Source: an uncultured Gloeocapsa sp. (GTDB taxonomy: Bacteria > Cyanobacteriota > Cyanobacteriia > Cyanobacteriales > Gloeocapsaceae). Taken from it: DNA of 11,628 nt. Below the pieces are notes generated by a model that was not told the origin of the DNA, made no database searches, and saw nothing but the letters and a program-made list of their open reading frames with translations. The position numbers and the translations under genes were made by a program. This document shows, piece by piece, positions 1 to 6,805 of this stretch (within the stretch, counting starts at the first letter, position 1; each line of letters opens with the position of its first letter). The stretch lies in assembly GCA_937930495.1 (NCBI GenBank), contig CALGKL010000115.1, positions 1-11,628 of the forward strand. Reading direction: 5' to 3'.

Positions 1-689
1 AGCTGAGTAGGATAATTCCCCAGATAAAATAACCCTAACTCAGTTTTTAACATGATAACCGTAGGATTTTGCCACTCAACCTCAAAGATTTTCACTCCCG
101 AATTTTGACTAAAAGCAAAAATTTGCCTCCAATAAGACTGATCTTGAGACGTAAAACCGGTTACAGTCAGAGTAGGTCGAATGAAATCATGGCCATGGCG
201 ATAAAAATGTTCAGGAATAAAAACCCCATCTCTATCTAAAAACCCTAATAAGATTTTACTAGGTGAAGCTGTTTGTTGATTCAACTCAGAAGCTAAAACC
301 AAAGCAACGGGTTGTCTTTCTTGAATATAAACATTAACACGTACCGGAAGGACTTGACGTGTAATTTCAGCATCAATAATCGGTTGACTAGTTTCTAACT
401 GTTGAATAAGAGCATCAATATCTAGACGCCAAATATATTCAGGATAATCGAGAGAAATTAGAGAAACTACATCCTCTGTACTCATTAAGTGATTACCCGT
501 AACTTGAATTTGTTGGTTACTCTGAATCATCCAATAGGGTAACTTTAACCCCCAAAATGCTCCAGCGGTTAAACTACTAAAAAAAATTAATCGCCAAGTA
601 GCTTGCCAAAAATTAAGATTACGACGCCAGCGTAACTCTTGACGTCTTCGTTGGGCAATATTGGTATGAGCAGGTTCTGATCTAACCAT
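1..689 (-). CDS. ftsQ: FtsQ/DivIB-type cell division protein, 3' part beyond the window
   Basis: The first 229 codons of a leftward gene are visible and the frame is still open at base 1. The layout is that of FtsQ: a basic cytoplasmic tail (residues 1-29, rich in Arg, with RRR at 14-16), one membrane segment (about 30-48), then a POTRA-like domain (about 59-128) beginning IQVTGN and containing the typical pattern of a Trp-Arg-Leu-Asp strand, VLPVRVNVYIQERQPVA and a following beta domain. FtsQ is a bitopic inner-membrane divisome protein that links early and late division proteins, with its bulk in the periplasm. The start chosen is the ATG at 689, which leaves a short tail before the helix; no Shine-Dalgarno sequence is evident. 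In many cyanobacteria ftsZ lies next to ftsQ, so ftsZ may lie just off the left edge, but that is inference. Family assignment rests on architecture and motifs, not on a search. Confidence 0.85.
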   Translation of the reverse strand, partial: MVRSEPAHTNIAQRRRQELRWRRNLNFWQATWRLIFFSSLTAGAFWGLKLPYWMIQSNQQIQVTGNHLMSTEDVVSLISLDYPEYIWRLDIDALIQQLETSQPIIDAEITRQVLPVRVNVYIQERQPVALVLASELNQQTASPSKILLGFLDRDGVFIPEHFYRHGHDFIRPTLTVTGFTSQDQSYWRQIFAFSQNSGVKIFEVEWQNPTVIMLKTELGLFYLGNYPTQ

Positions 690-715
690 GGTTGCAGGAT
701 TTGCTGAGAATATAA

Positions 716-744
716 AATATCCTACAATTTTTTGGGCTAATCAA
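716..744 (-). promoter_or_regulatory. Candidate sigma70-type promoter for ftsQ
   Basis: On the minus strand TTGATT (744-739) and GATATT (721-716) are separated by exactly 17 bp and lie upstream of the ftsQ ATG. Each hexamer matches four of six consensus bases, so this is weak pattern evidence only. The same 111-bp gap must also hold the serS promoter, for which I see no convincing -35/-10 pair. Confidence 0.3.
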
Positions 745-800
745 ATAGAGCGAAAATGCCTTAAAATAAATTTTCAACTAAATCATGGAGTCAAAAATAA

Positions 801-2105
801 GTGTTAGATCTCAGACAAATTAGAAATAATCCAGAAGAGGTACAAAATCGCTTAAACTTGCGGACAGCTAACACAGGAGTCTATGATTTAGCACCAATCC
901 TGAAGCTCGATCAAGCACAACTAGAATTAGAATCTACCCGTACTAGTTTACAATCTCGGAGCAATGAAATTGGTAAGCTAATCGGGCAAAAAATGCAACA
1001 AGGTGCTACTCCCCAAAGTCCTGAAATTACAGAACTAAAAACCGAGGGTAACCAAATTAAAGCAGAATTAAGCGAATTAGAACCTCAAGAAAGAGAAATA
1101 AAAGCCCAAATCGAAGATTTATTATTACAATTACCCAATCTACCTAGTACATCAACACCTATTGGTAAAAGTGAAACAGATAACCGAGAAATCCGCACCT
1201 GGGGAGAGGAATATAAAAATACTAACCCCAAGATCTTACCCCATTGGGAAATAGGGGAAAAACTAGGTATTCTCGAATTTGCCAAAGCGGTGAAAATCTC
1301 TCAAAGTCGCTTTGTTAATCTAATCGGTATAGGTGCAGCTTTAGAACGTGCCTTGATCAATTTTATGCTAGATAGCCAAATCGCTGCGGGTTATCTCGAA
1401 GTCATGCCACCAATACTAGTGAACAGTAAAAGTTTAACCGGAACTGGACAATTACCCAAATTTGCCGAAGAAAGTTTTAAATGTGCTGAAGATGATCTCT
1501 GGTTAACTCCTACCGCGGAAGTTCCCCTAACTAATCTCTATCGAGACGAAATTTTATCAGAGAATCAATTACCGATTTTACATTGTGCTTATACTCCCTG
1601 TTTTCGTCGAGAAGCGGGAAGTTATGGTAAAGATACTAGGGGTTTAATTCGACTACACCAGTTTAATAAGGTTGAGTTGGTTAAAATAGTTCACCCTGAT
1701 ACCTCAGAAGTTGAACACCAAAAGATGGTCAAAGATGCTAGCGCGATCTTGGAAGCGTTAAAATTACCCTATCGAGTCATTGAACTCTGTACGGGAGATC
1801 TCGGTTTTAGCGCAGCTAAATGTTATGATTTAGAGGTGTGGTTACCATCCATGGGTAAATATCGGGAAATATCTAGTTGTTCTAATTGTACAGATTTTCA
1901 AGCTAGACGGGCTAATATTCGTTTTAAACAAGCGGGGAAAAAAGGGACACAGTATGTCCATACTCTCAATGGGTCGGGTTTAGCTGTAGGTAGGACTATG
2001 TCTGCTATCTTAGAAAATTATCAACAACCCGATGGCCGTATTAAAGTTCCTGAAGTTTTACAACCATATTTAAAAAAAGATGAAATTCAGCCAAATTGTC
2101 CCTAA
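801..2105 (+). CDS. serS: Seryl-tRNA synthetase
   Basis: This is a cytosolic class II aminoacyl-tRNA synthetase that charges tRNA-Ser, and tRNA-Sec where present, with serine. Its 434 residues fit the usual bacterial length of about 425-430. The N-terminus ([14 protein letters not shown]) is the family signature and is followed by a long charged helical-hairpin arm (about 30-110) that recognises the long variable arm of tRNA-Ser. The catalytic core shows motif 1 around 195-204, the TAE serine-binding loop (238-240), motif 2 ([14 protein letters not shown], 268-281, continuing to LHQFNKVE) and motif 3 ([13 protein letters not shown], 394-406). The start is GTG at 801, with GGAG at 787-790 as the ribosome site; an ATG at 785 is out of frame. 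The last 26 bp overlap lpxD, which suggests translational coupling. Nothing looks damaged. Confidence 0.97.
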   Translation: MLDLRQIRNNPEEVQNRLNLRTANTGVYDLAPILKLDQAQLELESTRTSLQSRSNEIGKLIGQKMQQGATPQSPEITELKTEGNQIKAELSELEPQEREIKAQIEDLLLQLPNLPSTSTPIGKSETDNREIRTWGEEYKNTNPKILPHWEIGEKLGILEFAKAVKISQSRFVNLIGIGAALERALINFMLDSQIAAGYLEVMPPILVNSKSLTGTGQLPKFAEESFKCAEDDLWLTPTAEVPLTNLYRDEILSENQLPILHCAYTPCFRREAGSYGKDTRGLIRLHQFNKVELVKIVHPDTSEVEHQKMVKDASAILEALKLPYRVIELCTGDLGFSAAKCYDLEVWLPSMGKYREISSCSNCTDFQARRANIRFKQAGKKGTQYVHTLNGSGLAVGRTMSAILENYQQPDGRIKVPEVLQPYLKKDEIQPNCP

Positions 2106-3105
2106 AGTTAATCATTTAGCACATAGTTTAACCAATAATCCCGAAATTGATCCAGATCTGATCGCAGTAGCTGCTATAGATGAAGCGATAACAGGGACTA
2201 TTAGTTATATAGAAGGGAAAAAATACGCTCATTGGGTAGAAAAAACGAACGCTAGTGCACTGATTATACCCCCTGACCCCGCTTTACAGGATATCGCTTC
2301 TCATCGTCAAATTCCTTGGTTAACCAGTGGTGAACCCCGTTTAACCTTTGCTCAGGTTATTGATTTATTCTATCAACCCTATCGTCCTCAACCCCAAATT
2401 CATCCTACCGCGGTTATTGCTCCAGGGGTTAAATTAGGCAAAAATATTGCCATCGGTCCTCACGTAGTCATTGAACGGGATGTTAAACTAGGGGATGATG
2501 TCTGTATCCATCCCAACGTCGTAATTTATCCAGAAGTAAATATAGGCGATCGCTCTATCTTACACGCTAACTGTACGATTCACGAACGCACCCAAATCGG
2601 TAAAGATTGTGTCATCCATAGTGGTGCGGTAATCGGTGCTGAAGGCTTTGGTTTTGTTCCTATAGCTACAGGATGGTATAAAATGCAGCAATCGGGTGTC
2701 ACCGTTCTCGAAGATGGGGTAGAAGTAGGTTGTAATAGTACCATCGATCGCCCCGCGGTAGGGGAAACTCGCATCGGGAAACAAACCAAAATAGATAACC
2801 TAGTACATATTGGACATGGTTGTCATCTTGGGGCTAACTGTGCTTTAGCAGGACAAGTAGGCTTAGCAGGCGGTGTAACCCTAGGTAATCGGGTAATCCT
2901 CGCCGGACAAGTAGGGGTAGCTAATCAAGCTAAAATAGGGGACGGTGCGATCGCCTCTGCACAAGCGGGTATTCACAACGACATCAAAGCAGGAGAAATC
3001 GTCTCCGGTAGTCCCGCTATTCCCCATAAAATTTACCTCAAAATCGCTGCTATTACCCAACGTCTCCCAGATATGTATCAATTCTTTCGGGAACAACGGC
3101 CCTAG
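2080..3105 (+). CDS. lpxD: UDP-3-O-(3-hydroxyacyl)glucosamine N-acyltransferase
   Basis: LpxD transfers a 3-hydroxyacyl chain from acyl-ACP to the 2-amino group of UDP-3-O-acylglucosamine, the third step of lipid A synthesis, in the cytoplasm. The 341-residue protein has the family layout: an N-terminal uridine-binding domain (about 1-100), a left-handed parallel beta helix of hexapeptide repeats (about 105-290, repeats such as [24 protein letters not shown]), and a C-terminal helical segment (about 315-341). The likely catalytic base is His246 in [11 protein letters not shown], equivalent to the His of the E. coli QIAHN motif. The GAEGFGF loop (187-193) is also typical. The ATG at 2080 lies inside the end of serS, in a different frame; the MKFSQIV start suits the family. 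cobU follows 6 bp after the stop. Confidence 0.95.
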   Translation: MKFSQIVPKVNHLAHSLTNNPEIDPDLIAVAAIDEAITGTISYIEGKKYAHWVEKTNASALIIPPDPALQDIASHRQIPWLTSGEPRLTFAQVIDLFYQPYRPQPQIHPTAVIAPGVKLGKNIAIGPHVVIERDVKLGDDVCIHPNVVIYPEVNIGDRSILHANCTIHERTQIGKDCVIHSGAVIGAEGFGFVPIATGWYKMQQSGVTVLEDGVEVGCNSTIDRPAVGETRIGKQTKIDNLVHIGHGCHLGANCALAGQVGLAGGVTLGNRVILAGQVGVANQAKIGDGAIASAQAGIHNDIKAGEIVSGSPAIPHKIYLKIAAITQRLPDMYQFFREQRP

Positions 3106-3111
3106 TTATAT

Positions 3112-3654
3112 ATGCCTGAAATTATTTTAGTTACAGGACCAGCTCGCTCTGGGAAAAGTGAATGGGCTGAAACCCTAGCGCAACAATACCAAAGGGTTAT
3201 CTACATCGCAACGGCTGTACTAACTCCAGAGGACCCAGAATGGAGTCAGAGAATCTCTCTCCATCAACAACGAAGACCCCAAAATTGGCAAACTTGGGAA
3301 ATACCTCAGGCTTTACCCGAAGCTATTAATCAAGCTAAACCACCAGCATGTCTTTTAGTTGATTCCCTAGGTACTTGGATCGCTAATCTTTTGACAGAAG
3401 ATGAACAAAATTGGCAAGAAATCCAAACAGAATTGATCACAAGTCTCCGCTCATCACCTTTAACGATTATTTTAGTAGCCGAGGAAACCGGATGGGGAGT
3501 AGTCCCCTCCTATCCTCTGGGTAGGCAATTTCGCGATCGCCTCGGGACTTTAGTGCGAGAATTAGGACAAATCGCTACCACCACCTATCTAATCACCGCA
3601 GGTCACGTACTCAATCTCAGTCAAATTGCTACACCTCTATCACTAAAAAGTTAG
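3112..3654 (+). CDS. cobU: Bifunctional adenosylcobinamide kinase / adenosylcobinamide-phosphate guanylyltransferase
   Basis: CobU (CobP) phosphorylates adenosylcobinamide and then attaches GMP, giving AdoCbi-GDP for the lower-ligand step of cobalamin assembly or salvage. The 180-residue length matches the family. Visible motifs are the P-loop GPARSGKS (9-16), the guanylylated His within the RISLHQQRRPQNW stretch (His51), the DSLGTWI segment (about 85-91), and VAEETGWGVVP (about 122-132), which corresponds to the family's NEVG-G-VP motif. It is cytosolic. The ATG at 3112 lies 6 bp after lpxD, so it is probably the third gene of a serS-lpxD-cobU transcript. There is no functional link among the three, so the arrangement looks like simple housekeeping packing. 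No other cobalamin gene is in view. Confidence 0.95.
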   Translation: MPEIILVTGPARSGKSEWAETLAQQYQRVIYIATAVLTPEDPEWSQRISLHQQRRPQNWQTWEIPQALPEAINQAKPPACLLVDSLGTWIANLLTEDEQNWQEIQTELITSLRSSPLTIILVAEETGWGVVPSYPLGRQFRDRLGTLVRELGQIATTTYLITAGHVLNLSQIATPLSLKS

Positions 3655-3734
3655 GCTCGAAAATTTAGGTAATTGAGCCAAAATTCAGAATAGCTTTGTT
3701 AAGATAAGGGCAAACAACAAGCTATTTTAATACC

Positions 3735-4475
3735 ATGAATACTGTAGATCTCCTTTCCCTGGTGCATCCTGCTTTAGCTGTTGCTTGGGTTTTTCCTCTG
3801 ATTGGTATTGTTAGCTATTTTGCTTGGCTAACTCGCCAAAGAAGATTGCAAACCAAGGAAAAGGAAAAGAGTAAAATACCTCCGGTAGTAGGTAAAGAAC
3901 ACGTACAGATTGGACGTTGGTTATCTGGTAGTGTTGTCCTGTTGTCTCTAATTGGGTTAGCTCATCCTATCTTTGACCAGATTATCAGGAAAAAAGTTTG
4001 GCAAGAAAACCCTTTCCAGGTTATTTTTATCGTGTTGGTTTTTCTGTTTACCCTGGCTTCTCTAATACTCTTGTACAAAGGAAGACAGGTCAGATGGCGC
4101 GCTATCTTTGCGACCCTTACTGGAATGGGAATAGTGATTCTCGGTTGTCAAGATGGGGTATTTCGTCGTACCAATGAATGGTATATCTCTCATTACCATT
4201 ATGGGATAACTGTAACTTTGTTGATGGTCTTTTCTCTAGCTATCATTGAAGATATCTATCAGGATCGCTCCCAAAAATGGCGCTATGTCCATATTATCCT
4301 CAATTGTTTTGCCCTGTTATTATTTATTGGACAGGGAATCACAGGAGCAAGAGATTTACTGGAAATCCCTCTGAGTTGGCAAAAACCAGTTATCTACAGA
4401 TGCGATTTCCTCAATAAAACCTGTCCTCAAGCTTTTTTAAACAGTCCGCAGATAGGCTTCCACGAATTGGTCTAA
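3735..4475 (+). CDS. Six-helix membrane protein, probably DUF4079 family, function unknown
   Basis: This 246-residue integral membrane protein has about six hydrophobic segments (roughly 10-32, 61-80, 95-114, 122-138, 153-171 and 184-203). The overall pattern matches, as far as I remember it, the cyanobacterial DUF4079 family, including the conserved-looking ending [17 protein letters not shown] (200-216) and the cysteines near 223 and 230. Histidines at or near helix ends (11, 77, 153, 155, 186) recall cytochrome b561-like haem proteins, but haem binding is speculation. A charged loop (about 33-58, KEKEKSK) separates helices 1 and 2. The ATG at 3735 gives a short N-terminus right before helix 1. 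The last 12 codons plus stop overlap the end of prfB on the other strand, so the tail after the cysteine pair may be a lineage-specific extension. It has its own 80-bp leader after cobU. Confidence 0.7.
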   Translation: MNTVDLLSLVHPALAVAWVFPLIGIVSYFAWLTRQRRLQTKEKEKSKIPPVVGKEHVQIGRWLSGSVVLLSLIGLAHPIFDQIIRKKVWQENPFQVIFIVLVFLFTLASLILLYKGRQVRWRAIFATLTGMGIVILGCQDGVFRRTNEWYISHYHYGITVTLLMVFSLAIIEDIYQDRSQKWRYVHIILNCFALLLFIGQGITGARDLLEIPLSWQKPVIYRCDFLNKTCPQAFLNSPQIGFHELV

Positions 4476-5535
4476 ATCACCATCTAAGACATCAGCAACC
4501 GCGGTGGTTTCCACGTTAGTACGCAAATCTTTAACCATCTGATAAGGGTGAAAAACATAGTTACGGATTTGATTCCCCCAAGCTGCTTCTACCATATCGC
4601 CTCTGATTTCGGCGATCGCCTGTGCCCGTTGTTCTTGAGCGATAACCAATAACTTAGCCTTGAGTAAAGCCAAGGCTTTTTCTTTATTTTGTAACTGAGA
4701 GCGTTCTTGCGTACAACGGACGGCTATTCCCGTGGGGATGTGGAGGATACGTACTGCCGTTTCCACCTTATTAACATTTTGTCCTCCTTTACCACCAGAG
4801 CGAGTAGTGGTGATTTCCAAATCTTTCTCGGGTATCTCCACTTGAATCGCCTCTAAACCCAAAGCCGGCATCACTTCTACCCCGGCAAAGCTCGTTTGAC
4901 GCTTACCATTAGCGTTAAAAGGAGAAATCCTGACTAATCGGTGGGTTCCCTTTTCTCCCTTAAGATAACCAAAAGCATAGCGTCCCTCGATTTCTAGAGT
5001 AGCTGATTTGATTCCCGCTTCGTCTCCCTCGGATAATTCGGCTAATTGCACTTTATAACCTTGTTTTTGACACCAACGGGTGTACATTCTCAATAACATT
5101 TCTGCCCAATCTTGAGCATCTGTACCTCCTGCACCCGCATTAATAGTCAAAACAGCGCCTTTAGCGTCATAAGGACCACTGAGAAGTTGTTCTAATTCCC
5201 AACGATCTAATTCTTGCTTGAGGAGTTCTAAAGTACTTGTTGCTTCTTCTAGTAAACTTTGATCCGTTTCTACTTCTAAAAGTTCGACGATCGCCGTGGT
5301 ATCTGCTAACTGAGTTTGCCATTTTTCGTACTCTTTCAGGCTATTTTTCAACTCATTTAACTCACTCAGTAGGCTTTGGGCGGTTTCGGGATTGTCCCAA
5401 AATTCTGGTCTCGAGGCGGTATATTCCAAGTCTTTGATTTTGGCTGTTAGGGTATTGAGGTCAAAGATAGTCCTGGGTTTTCCCCAGGCGCGCGCTGATG
5501 GTTTCGATCTCTTTTTTTAATTCTGATATCTCCAT
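4437..5535 (-). CDS. prfB: Peptide chain release factor 2, expressed through a programmed +1 frameshift
   Basis: RF2 reads UGA and UAA stop codons and triggers peptide release on the ribosome. The gene is in two frames. Frame one starts at the ATG at 5535 and reads [24 protein letters not shown] before an in-frame TGA at 5463-5461. Skipping one base (T5463) gives GAC CTC AAT and continues as [19 protein letters not shown] to the TAA at 4439-4437. The joined product is 365 residues, the normal RF2 length. The stop-recognition tripeptide SPF falls at 204-206 and the catalytic GGQ at 250-252 ([12 protein letters not shown]), almost the same numbering as E. coli. The open frame alone would begin within the gene near 5429 at a TTG and lack the real N-terminus, so a naive call would be about 35 residues too short. 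A 68-codon gene ends 10 bp upstream in the same direction. The 3' end overlaps the convergent membrane-protein gene by 39 bp. Confidence 0.97.
5460..5475 (-). promoter_or_regulatory. Programmed +1 frameshift site of prfB
   Basis: Read on the minus strand, TAT CTT TGA C (5469-5460) is the classic RF2 recoding site: Leu codon CTT slips by one base over an in-frame TGA and translation resumes at GAC. Upstream, CAGGA (5475-5471) occupies the position of the stimulatory Shine-Dalgarno-like element, although it is weaker than the AGGGGG of E. coli. The site gives autoregulation: low RF2 slows termination at UGA and favours the shift. Confidence 0.95.
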
Positions 5536-5545
5536 ATCTTTAATC

Positions 5546-5752
5546 CTAGTTAAGTTTTAAGGCGTTTACCGGGACTTCATCCCAAGATTCTACGGTCCGC
5601 AAATTAGCCAACCAACCCTGTTGTTTTTGTTCGGGAGTTAACCCTTCCTGCCAGGATTCATGACAAGACTTGGCTAATTCTTCATCACAAGAGGCGATAC
5701 AGGCATATACTATACCGCTAGGATCAATCTGTTCGTTTATCCAAATAGTCAT
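5546..5752 (-). CDS. Small conserved-looking protein of unknown function upstream of prfB
   Basis: A 68-codon leftward gene starts at the ATG at 5752 and ends 10 bp before the prfB ATG, so it is likely co-transcribed with prfB. The product is acidic and soluble, with no signal peptide or membrane segment. It has three cysteines in its first half (18, 22 and 30, with a C-x3-C pair) and four tryptophans (4, 34, 47, 57). I do not recognise a named family. In favour of a real gene are the tight spacing to prfB, a plausible -10 box just upstream, and the lack of any competing gene in this interval. The Cys spacing is compatible with metal or disulfide chemistry, but nothing more can be claimed. 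Confidence 0.7.
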   Translation of the reverse strand: MTIWINEQIDPSGIVYACIASCDEELAKSCHESWQEGLTPEQKQQGWLANLRTVESWDEVPVNALKLN

Positions 5753-5764
5753 TGTCTTGTCTGC

Positions 5765-5770
5765 TATAAT
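5765..5770 (+). promoter_or_regulatory. Extended -10 promoter element for folP
   Basis: TGC-TATAAT (5762-5770) is a perfect -10 hexamer with the upstream TG of an extended -10, 30 bp before the folP TTG. No good -35 is seen at the right spacing, as is common for extended -10 promoters. Confidence 0.5.
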
Positions 5771-5784
5771 AACTACGAAATTTT

Positions 5785-5790
5785 ATTATA
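5785..5790 (-). promoter_or_regulatory. -10 element for the small gene and prfB
   Basis: On the minus strand a perfect TATAAT (5790-5785) lies 32 bp before the ATG at 5752. A -35 at 17-bp spacing would be TTAAAC (5813-5808), a poor match that falls inside the first codons of folP. It is back to back with the folP -10, so the two promoters occupy the same 48-bp gap. Confidence 0.4.
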
Positions 5791-5800
5791 CTCTTTCCTT

Positions 5801-6640
5801 TTGTCTAGTTTAACGATTAGAAATCACTCCTTTAATTGGGGACAAAAAACCTATTTGATGGGGATACTCAATGTTACTCCTGATAGTTTTAGCGATGGTG
5901 GCGAATTTAATAATCTCTCTGACGCCATCGCACAAGCTGAAAAACTGGTCAAATCAGGAGCCGATCTTCTAGATATTGGCGGTCAATCCACCCGTCCCGG
6001 GGCGGAAATTATCCCCCTGGAAACCGAACTTGAGCGGGTTATACCCGTAATCAAAGAGTTACGTAAAAAATTAGATATTCCTATCTCAGTAGATACTACC
6101 AGAGCTAAAGTTGCCCAAGCCGCGATCGCCGCGGGAGCAGATTTGATCAATGATATCTCAGGAGGTACTACCGATCCCGATATGTTTAGGGTAGTAGCTA
6201 ATCTGGGTGTACCGATAATTATCATGCACAGTCGCGGTACTCCCCAAACTATGCAACAATTGACCGAGTATGGCGATTTAATCGGGGAAATCAAGGCTTT
6301 TTTAGCAGCGAGAATCCATACTGCTGTCTCCACAGGAATTGAGCGATCGCATTTAATTATTGACCCTGGTATTGGTTTTGCCAAAAACTACGACCAAAAT
6401 CGAGAAATTCTGCGTCATTTAGAGGAATTCAAGAACTTAGAAACTCCTCTCTTAGTAGGACCATCTCGGAAAAGCTTTATCGGTCATATTCTCAATAAAA
6501 CCGATCCCAAAGAAAGGGTTTGGGGCACAGCTGCTGCTTGTTGTGTAGCGATCGCCAAAGGTGCAGATATCGTAAGAGTCCACGACGTTAGGGAAATGAG
6601 TGATGTTTGTCGGGTTGCTGATGCTATATATCGTCATTAG
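5801..6640 (+). CDS. folP: Dihydropteroate synthase
   Basis: DHPS condenses 6-hydroxymethyl-7,8-dihydropterin pyrophosphate with p-aminobenzoate to make dihydropteroate in folate synthesis; it is a cytosolic TIM barrel and the sulfonamide target. The 279-residue product carries the full motif set: NVTPDSFSDGG (24-34), GGQSTRPGAE (60-69), SVDTTRAKV (96-104), NDISGGT (117-123), MHSRGTP (142-148), DPGIGFAKN (188-196), GPSRKSFIG (220-228) and VRVHDV (258-263). Asp98, Asn117, Lys224, Arg259 and His261 are the expected substrate-site residues. The start is TTG at 5801: no upstream in-frame ATG is available, and the first internal ATG (residue 20) would remove the N-terminal strand. No Shine-Dalgarno sequence is seen. 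Two HIP1 palindromes lie in its second half and one near the middle. Confidence 0.96.
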   Translation: MSSLTIRNHSFNWGQKTYLMGILNVTPDSFSDGGEFNNLSDAIAQAEKLVKSGADLLDIGGQSTRPGAEIIPLETELERVIPVIKELRKKLDIPISVDTTRAKVAQAAIAAGADLINDISGGTTDPDMFRVVANLGVPIIIMHSRGTPQTMQQLTEYGDLIGEIKAFLAARIHTAVSTGIERSHLIIDPGIGFAKNYDQNREILRHLEEFKNLETPLLVGPSRKSFIGHILNKTDPKERVWGTAAACCVAIAKGADIVRVHDVREMSDVCRVADAIYRH

Positions 6641-6805
6641 GTAATTCTTCACAATTTGCCGATTGGAGAACTAAGGTTATTAACAGTTATATCCTTAAAA
6701 TTTTGAGGAATTAAACTCCAGTTTTAATTAGGGAAAATTTGTGTCATAATTAGATAATAAAAATGATTTTCTTTTAAGAATTTCTGCAATTATAACTAAT
6801 TATCA

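Noticed and set aside
785..800. ATG at 785 as an alternative serS start
   Set aside because: It is out of frame with the synthetase, while the GTG at 801 gives the family N-terminus with a suitably spaced GGAG.
2560..3096. Several 60-75 codon antisense frames across lpxD
   Set aside because: They overlap a well-supported gene and show no family motif or initiation signal.
3654..3679. Hairpin GGCTC...GAGCC just after cobU, considered as an intrinsic terminator
   Set aside because: The stem is only 5-7 bp with a long loop, and no T-tract follows.
5461..5463. TGA in prfB read as a pseudogene or sequencing error
   Set aside because: It sits in the exact CTT TGA C recoding context, and the +1 join restores full-length RF2.
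5983..6384. 133-codon open frame antisense to folP
   Set aside because: It lies entirely within a strongly conserved gene, has no recognisable motif, and its residues mirror the folP codon pattern.
6641..6805. AT-rich gap before the SDR-dioxygenase gene, searched for a promoter, terminator or small RNA
   Set aside because: No -35/-10 pair with acceptable spacing, no hairpin with a T-tract and no conserved RNA structure could be recognised by eye.
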